Assembly: GCA_026770585.1 (NCBI GenBank)
Contig: MU646349.1
Span: forward strand, 540,649 to 555,439
Reading direction: 5' to 3'
Source of the DNA: Baffinella frigidus
Lineage: Eukaryota > Cryptophyceae > Cryptomonadales > Baffinellaceae
DNA length: 14,791 bases
In this document: positions 7,973-14,791 of the stretch, in pieces
How positions within the stretch are numbered: the first letter of the stretch is position 1
How the letters are laid out: the number at the start of each line of letters is the position of its first letter
Program-made: the position numbers and the translations under genes
Notes under the pieces: model-generated
The model's database searches: none
What the model was told of the DNA's origin: nothing
The model's input: only the letters and a program-made list of their open reading frames with translations

Positions 7973-9182
7973 GTGGGAGGTGCGTGCAACCTTATCCGGG
8001 AAAATCTTGTTTCCCCCTTCAGAGTCTGGCAACGAAAATTACTAAACAAATGCTTTGATATTACCAGTAAGAAAGGAATTGCGTAGTAATTTTCGCTGTC
8101 AGGTTCTGGCAGAAAAATAGGTTTGTCCAGATAAAACCGTGTCTGGGCCCAGATCCTGGGCGGAGAACGTCGTTGCAAATGCCCGCTCGCCTCTTGTCAG
8201 TCAAGCTCATAGGCTAACGGCCTGAAAATGGGGTATTTAGGCCTACGGCATTGCCTAGGACCTCCTACCGTAGGCCGAGGGGTCTTAGGACCAAAAAGTC
8301 TCGGCCTACGGTAGGAGGTCCTAGACAATGCCGTAGGCCTAACTACCCCATTTTCAGGCCGTTACCCTATTAAAGCGACGTGAACCACTTACATATGTAG
8401 GCTCTTGGCCACCACACGTTGGCAAACGCGCCGTGGCTGCACACCTCACGTCTAAGGCCCTGTCCGTCTCCACAGCTGTAGCGCATCTCTGGGGGAAAGC
8501 GTCTTTTCGCGTGGGCGATGCTGCCAGCCACTTAGGCCTGAAAATGGGGTAGTTAGGCCTACGGCATTGCCTAGGACCACCTACCGTAGGCCGAGACTTT
8601 TTGGTCCTAGGATCCCTCGCCAGCCACTTGGCAGGCGCCGAGTTCCTTTCCACCCAGATTTCCGGGCGAAAATCCGATGGAATCCATAGCAATGGATACG
8701 ATTCTGGTACACATCGTTTAGATGGACTGTATCCGTGAAGCCCCCGGTGGCTGCTAAGTTAATAGGGTAACGGCCTGAAAATGGGGTAGTTAGGCCTACG
8801 GCATTGCCCAGGACCTCCTACCGTAGGCCGAGACTTTTTGGTCCTAGGATCCCTCGGCCTACGGTAGGAGGACCTAGGCAATACCGTATGCCTGACTACC
8901 CCATTTTCAGGCCGTTACCCTATGAAAGTGGCCCTGGCACCCGCTGGTGGGTCACGGGACAAGGAGGATGGGGAGGGGCCTGCCTGGTCTGATGGAGGTT
9001 GGTTGGCCGACCCCGGCGAGAGGCCGTTGCTGAGGTCTCGTGCCGCGCGCGTCGGCACTGCGGGGCAGCCCTCCTTCAGAAACCTAGCTCTGTCCCACCG
9101 AAGCTCGTCTTTGAAGAAGGATCTCCAGTTTGGTTTTGGAGAAGGATCTCCAGTACAAACCAACCCTCCATCTACGTCTTAA
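7951..9182 (+). CDS. Unrecognised protein, 3' part; introns built from transposon-like elements
   Basis: Proposed exons: 7951-7979, 8153-8195, 8358-8548, 8624-8706, 8911-9182. All junctions are GT-AG and stay in phase, giving about 205 visible residues ending TNPPSTS and a stop. I recognise no family. The visible part is hydrophilic, rich in Ala, Ser, Gly and Arg, with no clear membrane helix. It reads SWAENVVANARSPL, then AVTLLKRREPLTYVG, then a Ser/Gly-rich tail. Each of the four introns contains an element, and three use splice sites inside a family 3 element. A shorter alternative keeps exon 8624 open to a stop at 8736-8738. Weak points: the 5' exons are not found, codon bias is milder than in SF3A2, and the opposite strand is also open over 8354-8692 and 8915-9163. 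Confidence 0.5.
7993..8133. mobile_element. AT-core element copy 2 (termini TCCGGGAAAATC)
   Basis: TA lies at both ends; arms are TCCGGGAAAATC and ATAGGTTTGTCCAGA. The core AAATTACTAAACAAATGC / GTAGTAATTTTCG is present. It fills almost all of the proposed intron 7980-8152, leaving 13 and 19 nt of other sequence at the two sides. Confidence 0.85.
8210..8369. mobile_element. GC-core family 3, copy A (160 bp), with a splice acceptor in its right arm
   Basis: Ends are TAGGCTAACGGCCTGAAAAT and CAGGCCGTTACCCTA. The two halves form a near-perfect hairpin with CCTACGGTAGG blocks. The right arm reads CCCCATTTTCAG|GCC. That AG (8356-8357) is the phase-correct acceptor of the exon at 8358, 12 nt before the element end. 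Confidence 0.9.
8534..8618. mobile_element. GC-core family 3 half-element flanked by an 11-bp duplication
   Basis: 85 bp match the left half of copy B, from GGCCTGAAAATGGGGTAG to the loop sequence GGTCCTAGGATCCCTC, and then stop. GCCAGCCACTT flanks it on both sides (8523-8533 and 8619-8629). The arm supplies the donor GG|GTAGTTAGG (8549) and the right duplicate supplies the acceptor CGCCAG (8623), giving a 75-nt intron. Confidence 0.9.
8763..8922. mobile_element. GC-core family 3, copy B (160 bp)
   Basis: Ends are TAGGGTAACGGCCTGAAAAT and CAGGCCGTTACCCTA. The acceptor TTTTCAG|GC at 8910 is again 12 nt inside the right end, exactly as in copy A, and precedes the last exon of the unrecognised gene. 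Confidence 0.92.
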
Positions 9183-9264
9183 ATATTTTGGATAATGAGG
9201 CGAACCTTAACTCGAAGAGAGCTAGGACACACGTACTCGCGCATCCGCCGCCGCTCCGTGTTCA

Positions 9265-9424
9265 TAGGCTAACGGCCTGAAAACCGGGTAGTTAAGCCTA
9301 CGGCATCGCCTACGGCATCGCCTACGGCATCGCCTACGGTAGGCCGTAGGGGCCAGGGGGGGGTCCTGCGAAACATTAGGTCCTAGGAGCCCCATTAGGT
9401 CCTAGGAGCCAGGACGTTACCCTA
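9265..9424. mobile_element. GC-core family 3, copy C (160 bp, diverged interior)
   Basis: Ends are TAGGCTAACGGCCTGAAAAC and ACGTTACCCTA. The interior differs strongly from copies A and B, with CGGCATCGCCTA in tandem and GTCCTAGGAGCC twice, yet the total length is again 160 bp. The TTTTCAG acceptor motif is lost. It is intergenic. Confidence 0.8.
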
Positions 9425-9430
9425 TTAGTT

Positions 9431-9577
9431 TATCCGGGGAAACCTATTTTTCTTTAGTTTGATGGCAAGGAAAATTACTACATAAATGCTTTAATATTAC
9501 TAATAAAAAAGAATTGTGTATTAAAAAGAATTGTGTAATTTTCCTTCAGACTAAAGAAAAATAGGTTTCCCCGGATA
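9431..9577. mobile_element. AT-core element copy 3 (termini TCCGGGGAAACC)
   Basis: TA lies at both ends; arms are TCCGGGGAAACCTATTTTTC and GAAAAATAGGTTTCCCCGGA. The core carries a small internal duplication (AAAGAATTGTGTA twice), which explains the extra length of 147 bp. It lies between the two convergent genes. Confidence 0.88.
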
Positions 9578-9636
9578 TTAGTGTGCCACCAGGACTCTAG
9601 CCGTCCGCTCCGTGCGGCAACAGTAGAATCGAGACG

Positions 9637-12600
9637 TCATTCAAAGTCTACGGATTCAGATCGAGCAGGTTTGGCGGATTGGGACCAGGCATCTCCGGAA
9701 ATCAGCGACCCCTGGAGCCAATAGAGGGGATGGCTAGACAAGAAAACCACCGCACGTGGGAAGCAGGTGGATTTCATATGGAAACACTTATAATTTATAA
9801 ACTTGGTTTCAATCAAAATTACTACGCGTTTGCTTTAATATTACTAATGAAGATCGTTCTGTGTAGTAAATTTCATTGAACCAAGTTTATGAATTATAAG
9901 TGTTTCCACATGAGATTGTGTCGGCTGTGGTGCAGCCGGAGACGCATCTGAGCTACAATTTCATCTCGGAACATACCAGAATCTTCCACATAAAAAGGCT
10001 TAAGATAGCATCATCGTATGCCTAAAAAAACACATACACTCTCATCTTCGGCGTCGGCAGCCTAACCACACAGCGGACTTGGAAGGGATTCGTGAATAAC
10101 CCCTAAGCGATACGACCTAGGACCCTACGCTAGGCAACCCGTAGGGGCATAGGGGGGTTCCTACGGACAAGGTAACGGAAACTCGGCCCAAAATGGACCG
10201 AAACGCCCATCGTAGCCCGCTGCGTGGGATGGCGGGACAGATTCTTGTCTTGTTCCGAAATTAAATCGAAATCGTGAGGAGGGCGAAGGTACCCACCCAG
10301 GATTGTTGGGGGGGGTATTTCACAAGTTAATTTTCGGGGGAAATATTTCAAAAGTCATTTTTGATATGAAAATGGCTCAAATGCCAGCCAATGGCTCAAA
10401 TGCCAGCCACGAAATACCCCCATGAAGCATCCTGCGTGGGGCAGAGCACTAGGTCTCCGGTCGGAGTGGTTCTATGGTGAGGGGCTGAGCGTTGCTTCAG
10501 CCAGGGGCTGAGCGGCGATAGGAGAGGAGGAAGGAATCTCACGGGGAAACGGTTTTAATTTAGAACTTTTGATTCAATGAAAATTACTACACGAATTCTT
10601 TAATATTACTAGTAAAACTCGTTATGTGTAGTAAATTTCATAGCCAGCAAGTTTTAAATTAAACCCGTTTCCCTGTGAAAACGTTTCCACGGAAGAGGAG
10701 GAAGGATTTTTTTCCACGCGGCGATAGGAGAGGAGGAAGGAATAGTTTCCACGCGGAGGGAGGAAGTTTTCCCACGGGCGAGGTACCGCAGTGCTGCCCT
10801 AGGGTTCCATTTCTCGCTGGGGCGCTGGGCGTGGGGGGCGGGGCGCTCACTTCTTGCCAGGTCTGAGAGCTTCTGCATTTTCAAGGCCTCCTGCTCGCGG
10901 TCGTAGGCGTTGAGTCCCTGGAACGCGTCATCCTGCTGCGGGTTCTGCGTCCACCCTCGCGCGTTACCATCCTCGGCATCTAATCGCGGCGAGTATTTAT
11001 GATAAATACGCCACTGCAACGAAATTTACCACACAAATGGACCGTACTAGTAATTATTAAAGCATTTGTGTTGTAAATTTCGTTGCCGGTGCGTATTTAT
11101 CATAAATACTCGTCCGGATGACATCTCTCAAACACCCATCTGCTGTCTGCAAGGCTGGATATCCCGCCTCCTTCTGGAACCATCGAGGGAATTTCATATG
11201 GAATCACTTATAATTTATAAACTAGATTCCAATCAAAATTACTACACGTTTGCTGTAATAGTACTAGTAAAGATCGTTCTGTGTGGTAAATTTCATTGAA
11301 TCCATTTTATGAATTATGAGTGTTTGCGTGTGAAATTCGGCCTCACGACTTCTCCAGGAGGCCGTGGCTGGCGTGGTCGTCGCCTCACCTGTGCGTGCAG
11401 CTCCAAGGCGACCCCTCCGTGTTAATCTCCATACAAGTATTAATCAATTGCTTTTCGGCAACGAAAATTACTACACGATTTGCTCGTACAAGTAATAGTA
11501 GAGCGTTTGTGTAGTAAATTTCGTTGCGCAAAAAGCAATTAATTAATACTTGTATGGAGATTAGTGTGACACCAGCTGCCATGCGGTGCTTGTTGCCACC
11601 AATCAGCACAACATCCACAACCAGTTTTGCTAGGCAATGTGGCGCAAGACACGGAACGGAGACACGCGGGGTCGCGTACATTGTAGTCATCCGCGGAGTA
11701 TTCGAGGAAGATCTTGAACATGTCAGAGTGAGCCACCGCGGGACAGTGCGCCAGCGAGTTGATGAACATCTCAAGGCGCCTGCCACCCACCACCACGCCT
11801 CAACCCCCGCTCTCTCTCGCACTACACCCCGTCTACTGTATTGTACTTTTCGGGTCAGCGCGGATTTTGGGTCGGGGTCGGGGAGTCGGGAAAAATCGAA
11901 AATATCGAAAAAGGGCTCCAGTATTGTGACACATTATGGGTGGGGGGTGCATCTTGTCATCATATCAATGCATAAGATAGCATAAAACTTTAGATGGACG
12001 CACCAATTATCGAGATTTTCATTTCCCGACACCCCGACCCGACCTCGAGAAAATCCGCGCTGACCCAAAAAGTACAATACGTCTCCAGGCCTCCCGGCGC
12101 CGGGGAGAGAATTGGGCGAATCATTATAGGGCAGGCGAGAGCTTGGGGCTGCCGCGGTTGCTGCGGTGCTGACCAGAAGATCAGGCACGGACAGGCAAGA
12201 CGCGGTCGAGTCGCGTTGGCTCCAGCCGCAGGAGGGTGCTCATTTTCAACACGAACCGCGCGAGCGTTGTCTCGAACGACGAGACTGGGGGCTGATGGTT
12301 GGTCTCGGGTGGGAAGTCTACCAGCGGCGGTGCTCGATGAAGCTGGGGGAATTAGACAGGAAGAAGTTCTTCTCAGGAATTGGCTCCCGCCCCGCCAGGT
12401 GCTCCTCAGGGAACGACGCCATCTGACCGCACAAGCAACCACCACTGTCAGCAAGCAACCATGACTTCCACGCGGCGACGGGGGCGGGGTTGCATCTCCT
12501 CGCAGCACGCCAGCATGAACTGTCAGGAAGGGATATTGGTTCGAGCAGATCGGATGGTGCGGCAGACCAGCTTCGCTTCGAACTGCATGAAGTCGCGGAA

Positions 12601-12777
12601 GCGCTTCACAATATCCCACTTGCGCCCGCCGCAGTTTACGCAGAACACGTAGGTCGTGTACTCGCTCGGAAAGCACATCAGGGCCCTTCCGCGCGCCTGC
12701 TCCGGCTGCTTAGCGTAGACGACCACAGGAGGAGCGAAGTGCCCAAAGGCCGCCACGCCCTGCAGAATTGTGGCCAT
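9637..12777 (-). CDS. PX-domain (phosphoinositide-binding) protein, 6 exons, 205 residues
   Basis: Exons from the 5' end (minus strand): 12777-12568, 12422-12322, 11779-11680, 10944-10851, 9947-9910, 9711-9637 (stop 9639-9637). All are GT-AG and in phase. The PX domain spans about residues 38-138. It has YTTYVFCV strand residues and KRFRDF (58-63), the R-[YF]-x-x-F type motif that binds the phosphate of PI3P. It continues with a Pro-containing loop SFPEEH...PIPEK (73-88), then FIEHRRWRLEMFI (98-110) with the second basic site, and ends SDMFKIFLEY. After it come an acidic/amphipathic helix (138-168) and a Ser/Pro tail ending SVDFE. There is no BAR or membrane segment, so it is a small sorting-nexin-like protein, probably on endosomes. 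The start has a good context (AGGATGG). Introns 3, 4 and 5 carry five AT-core elements. Confidence 0.75.
9775..9912. mobile_element. AT-core element copy 4 (termini CATATGGAAACAC), at the donor of PX intron 5
   Basis: Arms are CATATGGAAACACTTATAAT and ATTATAAGTGTTTCCACATG around the common core. On the minus strand the tip reads CAT|GTGGAAAC, and this GT is the donor of PX intron 5 (9909-9712), so the exon ends in the element tip. The wide hairpin fills most of the 198-nt intron. Confidence 0.88.
10099..10177. repeat. Degenerate GC-core element remnant in PX intron 4
   Basis: ACCTAGGACCCTACGCTAGG, CGTAGGGGCATAGG and GGTTCCTACGG resemble family 2/3 interiors. Clear terminal repeats are missing, so this is a remnant or another diverged family. 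Confidence 0.5.
10311..10421. repeat. 111-bp element with GGGGGTATTTC ends and a 19-bp tandem duplication
   Basis: GGGGGTATTTC at 10311-10321 and GAAATACCCCC at 10411-10421 form a perfect 11-bp inverted repeat. ATGGCTCAAATGCCAGCCA is duplicated head to tail at 10372-10390 and 10391-10409. It lies in PX intron 4. Confidence 0.7.
10539..10678. mobile_element. AT-core element copy 5 (termini TCACGGGGAAACGG)
   Basis: Arms are TCACGGGGAAACGG and CCGTTTCCCTGTGA. The core AAATTACTACACGAATTC / TGTGTAGTAAATTTCA is intact. The purine-rich string GGCGATAGGAGAGGAGGAAG occurs just before the element (about 10514) and again after it (about 10719). It lies in PX intron 4. Confidence 0.85.
10990..11112. mobile_element. 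AT-core element copy 6 (termini CGAGTATTTATGATAAATAC), core inverted
   Basis: Arms are CGAGTATTTATGATAAATAC and GTATTTATCATAAATACTCG, unrelated to the other terminal types. The core is present in opposite orientation (AATTATTAAAGCATTTGTG). At 123 bp it is the shortest AT-core copy. It lies in PX intron 3. Confidence 0.85.
11190..11337. mobile_element. AT-core element copy 7 (termini as copy 4)
   Basis: Arms are AATTTCATATGGAATCACTT and GAGTGTTTGCGTGTGAAATT. It shares arms and core with copy 4 (9775-9912) but is more diverged. It is the second of three elements in PX intron 3. Confidence 0.85.
11423..11563. mobile_element. AT-core element copy 8 (termini ATCTCCATACAAGTATTAAT)
   Basis: TA lies at both ends; arms are ATCTCCATACAAGTATTAAT and ATTAATACTTGTATGGAGAT. 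Next come GCAACGAAAATTACTACAC and TGTGTAGTAAATTTCGTTGC, nearly perfect partners. The central TTTAATATT block is replaced. It is the third element in PX intron 3. Confidence 0.88.
11839..12079. mobile_element. 241-bp inverted-repeat element in PX intron 2
   Basis: Long arms of about 60 bp: TATTGTACTTTTCGGGTCAG on the left and CTGACCCAAAAAGTACAATA on the right, followed inwards by CGCGGATTTT and GTCGGG blocks. CGTCTAC (11830-11836) and CGTCTCC (12080-12086) near the ends could be an imperfect target duplication. It belongs to neither core class. Confidence 0.8.
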
Positions 12778-13271
12778 CCTGCCACACGCCCCTGCTCCCC
12801 GCGCCGCCCCCGCCGCGCCTCGAGGCTCCCAAGGCTGGACCGCGTCGGCCCTGCCTCACAAGGGACCGTCACGTCACCGTCCCACCGTGACTCCCGAGTT
12901 TAGACACCATACGGTTTCCACTGTTTTTCAGTGGAAAATGGTCGCAACACATCCTCGATTTGCTTCTCAAGGAAGCTTTCGTTGGTTGACTGAAACGAAA
13001 GCGCATCTCAGTCAAAAGTGGACGGATCGTCAGGGCACCGCGTGGAAGGGAAGGTGCCGCCGCCCCCGCCGCCCTGGAGGAGCTCGCCGTGCACTACGCT
13101 GTGCTCTGGCGCGAGAGAGGGGTGCGCAAGTGGCAGAAGTCCTGGAGGCGTCTCTTTCTGATCAGCGCTGTGGCTCCCCCTGCAGGTCTCTGGAGGCGAG
13201 GGAAGAGGGCGCCGCTGCCGGGCGAGTGGATTGTTGGGAAGGAGCTTCCCTGGGCGTGAGCGTCTGGCAAG
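12778..13271. promoter_or_regulatory. Divergent promoter region between the PX and SF3A2 genes, with nested hairpins
   Basis: The two start codons face away from each other across 494 bp, so both promoters must lie here. There are two strong hairpins: TTTCCACTG / CAGTGGAAA (12915-12923, 12929-12937) and GCTTTCGTT / AACGAAAGC (12975-12983, 12994-13002). The loop of the second contains TTGACTGA, which can pair instead with TCAGTCAA at 13008-13015. On the plus strand an ATG-less frame runs open for about 88 codons to a stop near 13260 (EELAVHYAVLWRERG); it may be chance or an unmodelled exon. A pyrimidine-rich CTCCCCCTGCAG ending at 13182 could end a 5'UTR intron of SF3A2. Confidence 0.55.
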
Positions 13272-14453
13272 ATGGGGTTCTCCGATGCGGACATGATGGG
13301 GCGCGGCAGCAAGACAGGGTCTGGGCGGCAGAGTTCGGAGTCTGCGGACAACCAGCAGCGCCGCGAGCGGCTGCGCAAGCTCGCGCTGGAAACGATCGAT
13401 CTGAACAAGGATCCCTACTTCATGCGGAACCACTTGGGTGAGCACTCCCACACTGCTCTCCCTGCGACGAACCCTCCGTCGTGCGGGTCCGGTCCTCGAT
13501 TGTCTGCAGAAGGGTCCCTTTCGCAGCAAGCCCTGCCAGAAAGGTTCCTCCAGGGGATCCCGGCAGTGTCCGGCCAAGAGTGCGACGCTCGGACGCATCC
13601 TGTTCGATGTGGTGCTGTGCGTGGCGGAGCTGAATTCTTCTGATGATTGCCCTTCCTTGTGCAGGGACGTACGAGTGCAAGCTGTGCCTCACGCTTCACT
13701 CGAACGAAGGTCCGGGCCCCGCCGCTGCCCCTGGGCGATTTGATCCAGCGACCCAGCACCATCACCCAGCCCAGCTCTCAGGCTGAACACCAGCTACTCA
13801 GCTCCCCACCCCATCAGCGAGCTGACGAGGAGGACGCCCCTGTGGCAGGCAACTACCTAGCGCACACGCAGGGCAAGCGGCACCAGCAGAACATCGCGCG
13901 CCGTATCGCCAAGGATGCCTACGAGCTCCAAGCGGTGCGTGCCCCCTGCACGCTGATGCCTCTCCTCTGCGCACTGCGTGACGCGCCCGTGCCGCGTCCC
14001 TTCAACGCAGCCCCCCGACCCCGCGCCACAGCCTGCTGGCTCCGGTGACGAGCATGCTCGCACCCCTGACCGTGTTTCGCGCGGGCGTCATGCAGGGCGC
14101 GGTGGCGAACCTGTCGGCGAAGCCGGGGATGAAGAAGACAGTCAAGATCGGGCGGCCTGGCTACCGAGTCACGAAACAGCGCGACCCGGAGACGGGGCAG
14201 GTGCCTCTCCCACACATCACACGTCCATGCGGTTGCTTTCTTCTTTCCCCGCACGCGCTGGCAGTGCGCCGCACCTGCCGCCCGATGCGTGACGCTCGCC
14301 CGCCCGCAAGGCGCTGACGGCCGGGGTTCGTGTTGGCAGCACTCGCTGCTGTTCCTGATCGACTACCCCGAGATCGAGCACGGCCTCCAGCCCCGGCATC
14401 GCTTCATGTCTGCCTACGAGCAGAGGGTCGAGCCCGTTGACAAGTCCTACCAG
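13272..14453 (+). CDS. SF3A2: Splicing factor 3A subunit 2 (SF3a66 / Prp11), 5' part
   Basis: Exons: 13272-13437, 13665-13709, 13849-13934, 14096-14200, 14340-14453; all are GT-AG and in phase. They give the first 172 residues, and the gene continues past the window. Unmistakable family blocks: KTGSGRQSSES, RERLRKLALETIDLNKDPYF, GTYECKLCLTLHSNEGNYLA, HTQGKRHQQNIARR, KIGRPGYRVTKQRDPETGQ and HRFMSAYEQR. The matrin-type zinc finger uses C60, C63, H76 and H82 and is split over exons 1-3. SF3A2 is a core part of the SF3a complex of U2 snRNP and is needed for branch-site recognition and prespliceosome assembly in the nucleus. The start ATG gives an N-terminus of the usual length. The Pro-rich C-terminal part known in animals is not visible. 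The donor at 14454 opens an intron carrying a family 1 element. Confidence 0.96.
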
Positions 14454-14486
14454 GTCAGTGCCCATCCTCCTCGGGTGCCGGGTGGT

Positions 14487-14591
14487 TATCCCTTAAGTGG
14501 CCAGTAGGCGCATACGCCCTACCGTAGGGCCCTGGGACCTGCCTAGGACCTCTTGGCGGTCAAATTTGACCGGCTGGCCACTTAAGGGATA
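14487..14591. mobile_element. GC-core family 1, copy c (105 bp), in SF3A2 intron 5
   Basis: Ends are TA-TCCCTTAAGTGGCC and GGCCACTTAAGGGA-TA, with CCCTACCGTAGGGCCC and CCTAGGACCTCTTGG inside. It matches the copy at 5471-5575 in ends and length. It begins 33 nt after the donor at 14454, inside a conserved single-copy gene, which proves it lies in an intron. Confidence 0.92.
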
Positions 14592-14713
14592 CAGTGTTCA
14601 AGTACGGTATGTCCCGGGGTTCCCACGAGAGACGCGGTCCCAGGATAACGTAGTGCAATACCGTATCCTAGACAGCGAGGAGTGTCCCGATGCAGGTCTC
14701 GCACGGCGCGGCC

Positions 14714-14791
14714 TCGAGAGAGAGCGCGAGAGAGAGCGAGAGAGAGCAAGAGAGCGCGCGCGCGAGAGAGCGCGAGAGAGAGCGAACGAGA
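14714..14791. repeat. GA-rich microsatellite at the window end
   Basis: Irregular (GA)n with GC interruptions (GAGAGAGCGCGAGAGAG) runs off the right edge. It is part of SF3A2 intron 5 or beyond; no further SF3A2 exon is visible. Confidence 0.9.

Larger units (their letters stand above)
9183..9636. other. Convergent intergenic region
   Basis: This lies between the stop of the plus-strand gene and the stop of the PX gene on the minus strand. It is mostly filled by family 3 copy C and AT-core copy 3, which are only 6 bp apart. I see no exon. Confidence 0.6.

Noticed and set aside
8354-8692. Minus-strand open frame of 112 codons
   Set aside because: It reads straight through the half-element without splice logic. 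The plus-strand chain explains five exons in phase instead.
8915-9163. Minus-strand open frame (MVCTGDPSPKPN...) opposite the last plus-strand exon
   Set aside because: It reads plausibly but has no splice partners, lies beyond the PX stop, and overlaps an exon that chains in phase on the plus strand. Not excluded without transcripts.
10654-11019. Minus-strand open frame of 121 codons
   Set aside because: Only 10944-10851 is kept as PX exon 4. The rest runs into AT-core copy 6 upstream and intron sequence downstream, past a good GTGAGC donor.
433-12941. Shared TGGAAAATGGTC word in the tetraspanin 5' flank and the divergent promoter
   Set aside because: A 12-bp match between two places in 15 kb is expected by chance on both strands.

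Overview
The window is nuclear DNA of a eukaryote, most likely a unicellular alga or other protist. It holds intron-dense, GC-rich-codon genes with GT-AG introns of about 75-1230 nt, one universal eukaryotic spliceosome gene, and telomere-like 7-bp satellites. There is no bacterial gene organisation. I cannot name the species. All gene models below were built by hand from splice signals, codon phase and family motifs. Long open frames that ignore the introns are misleading here.

Layout: (1) 1-493, 7-bp satellite and 5' flank. (2) 494-6759 (+), a 12-exon tetraspanin-like membrane protein of about 293 residues. (3) 6760-7950, mostly unassigned sequence with two 121-bp elements and a 171-bp inverted repeat. 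(4) about 7951-9182 (+), the 3' part of an unrecognised gene whose introns are built from transposon-like elements. (5) 9637-12777 (-), a 6-exon, 205-residue PX (phosphoinositide-binding) protein, convergent with gene 4. (6) 12778-13271, a divergent promoter region with nested hairpins. (7) 13272 to beyond the window end (+), SF3A2 (U2 snRNP SF3a subunit), of which five exons are visible.

The striking feature is the density of short, non-autonomous, inverted-repeat elements: at least 19 assigned copies in named families plus several singletons, nearly all in introns. Most are flanked by TA. There are two 'core' classes. The AT-rich core (8 copies) carries a nearly constant interior but at least five unrelated terminal arms. 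The GC-rich class has three families of fixed length (about 105, 121 and 160 bp) that share CCTAGGACC and CCTAC-GGTAGG building blocks but have different ends. In the gene at 7951-9182 the 160-bp family supplies splice sites: two introns end at the same place inside its terminal repeat, and a third intron starts inside a half-element flanked by an 11-bp duplication. This looks like an active or recent introner (intron-generating transposon) system with exchangeable termini. It is the best candidate here for an undescribed system.

The four genes do not form a functional operon. The tetraspanin and PX proteins both suggest membranes or endosomes, but their proximity is probably incidental.
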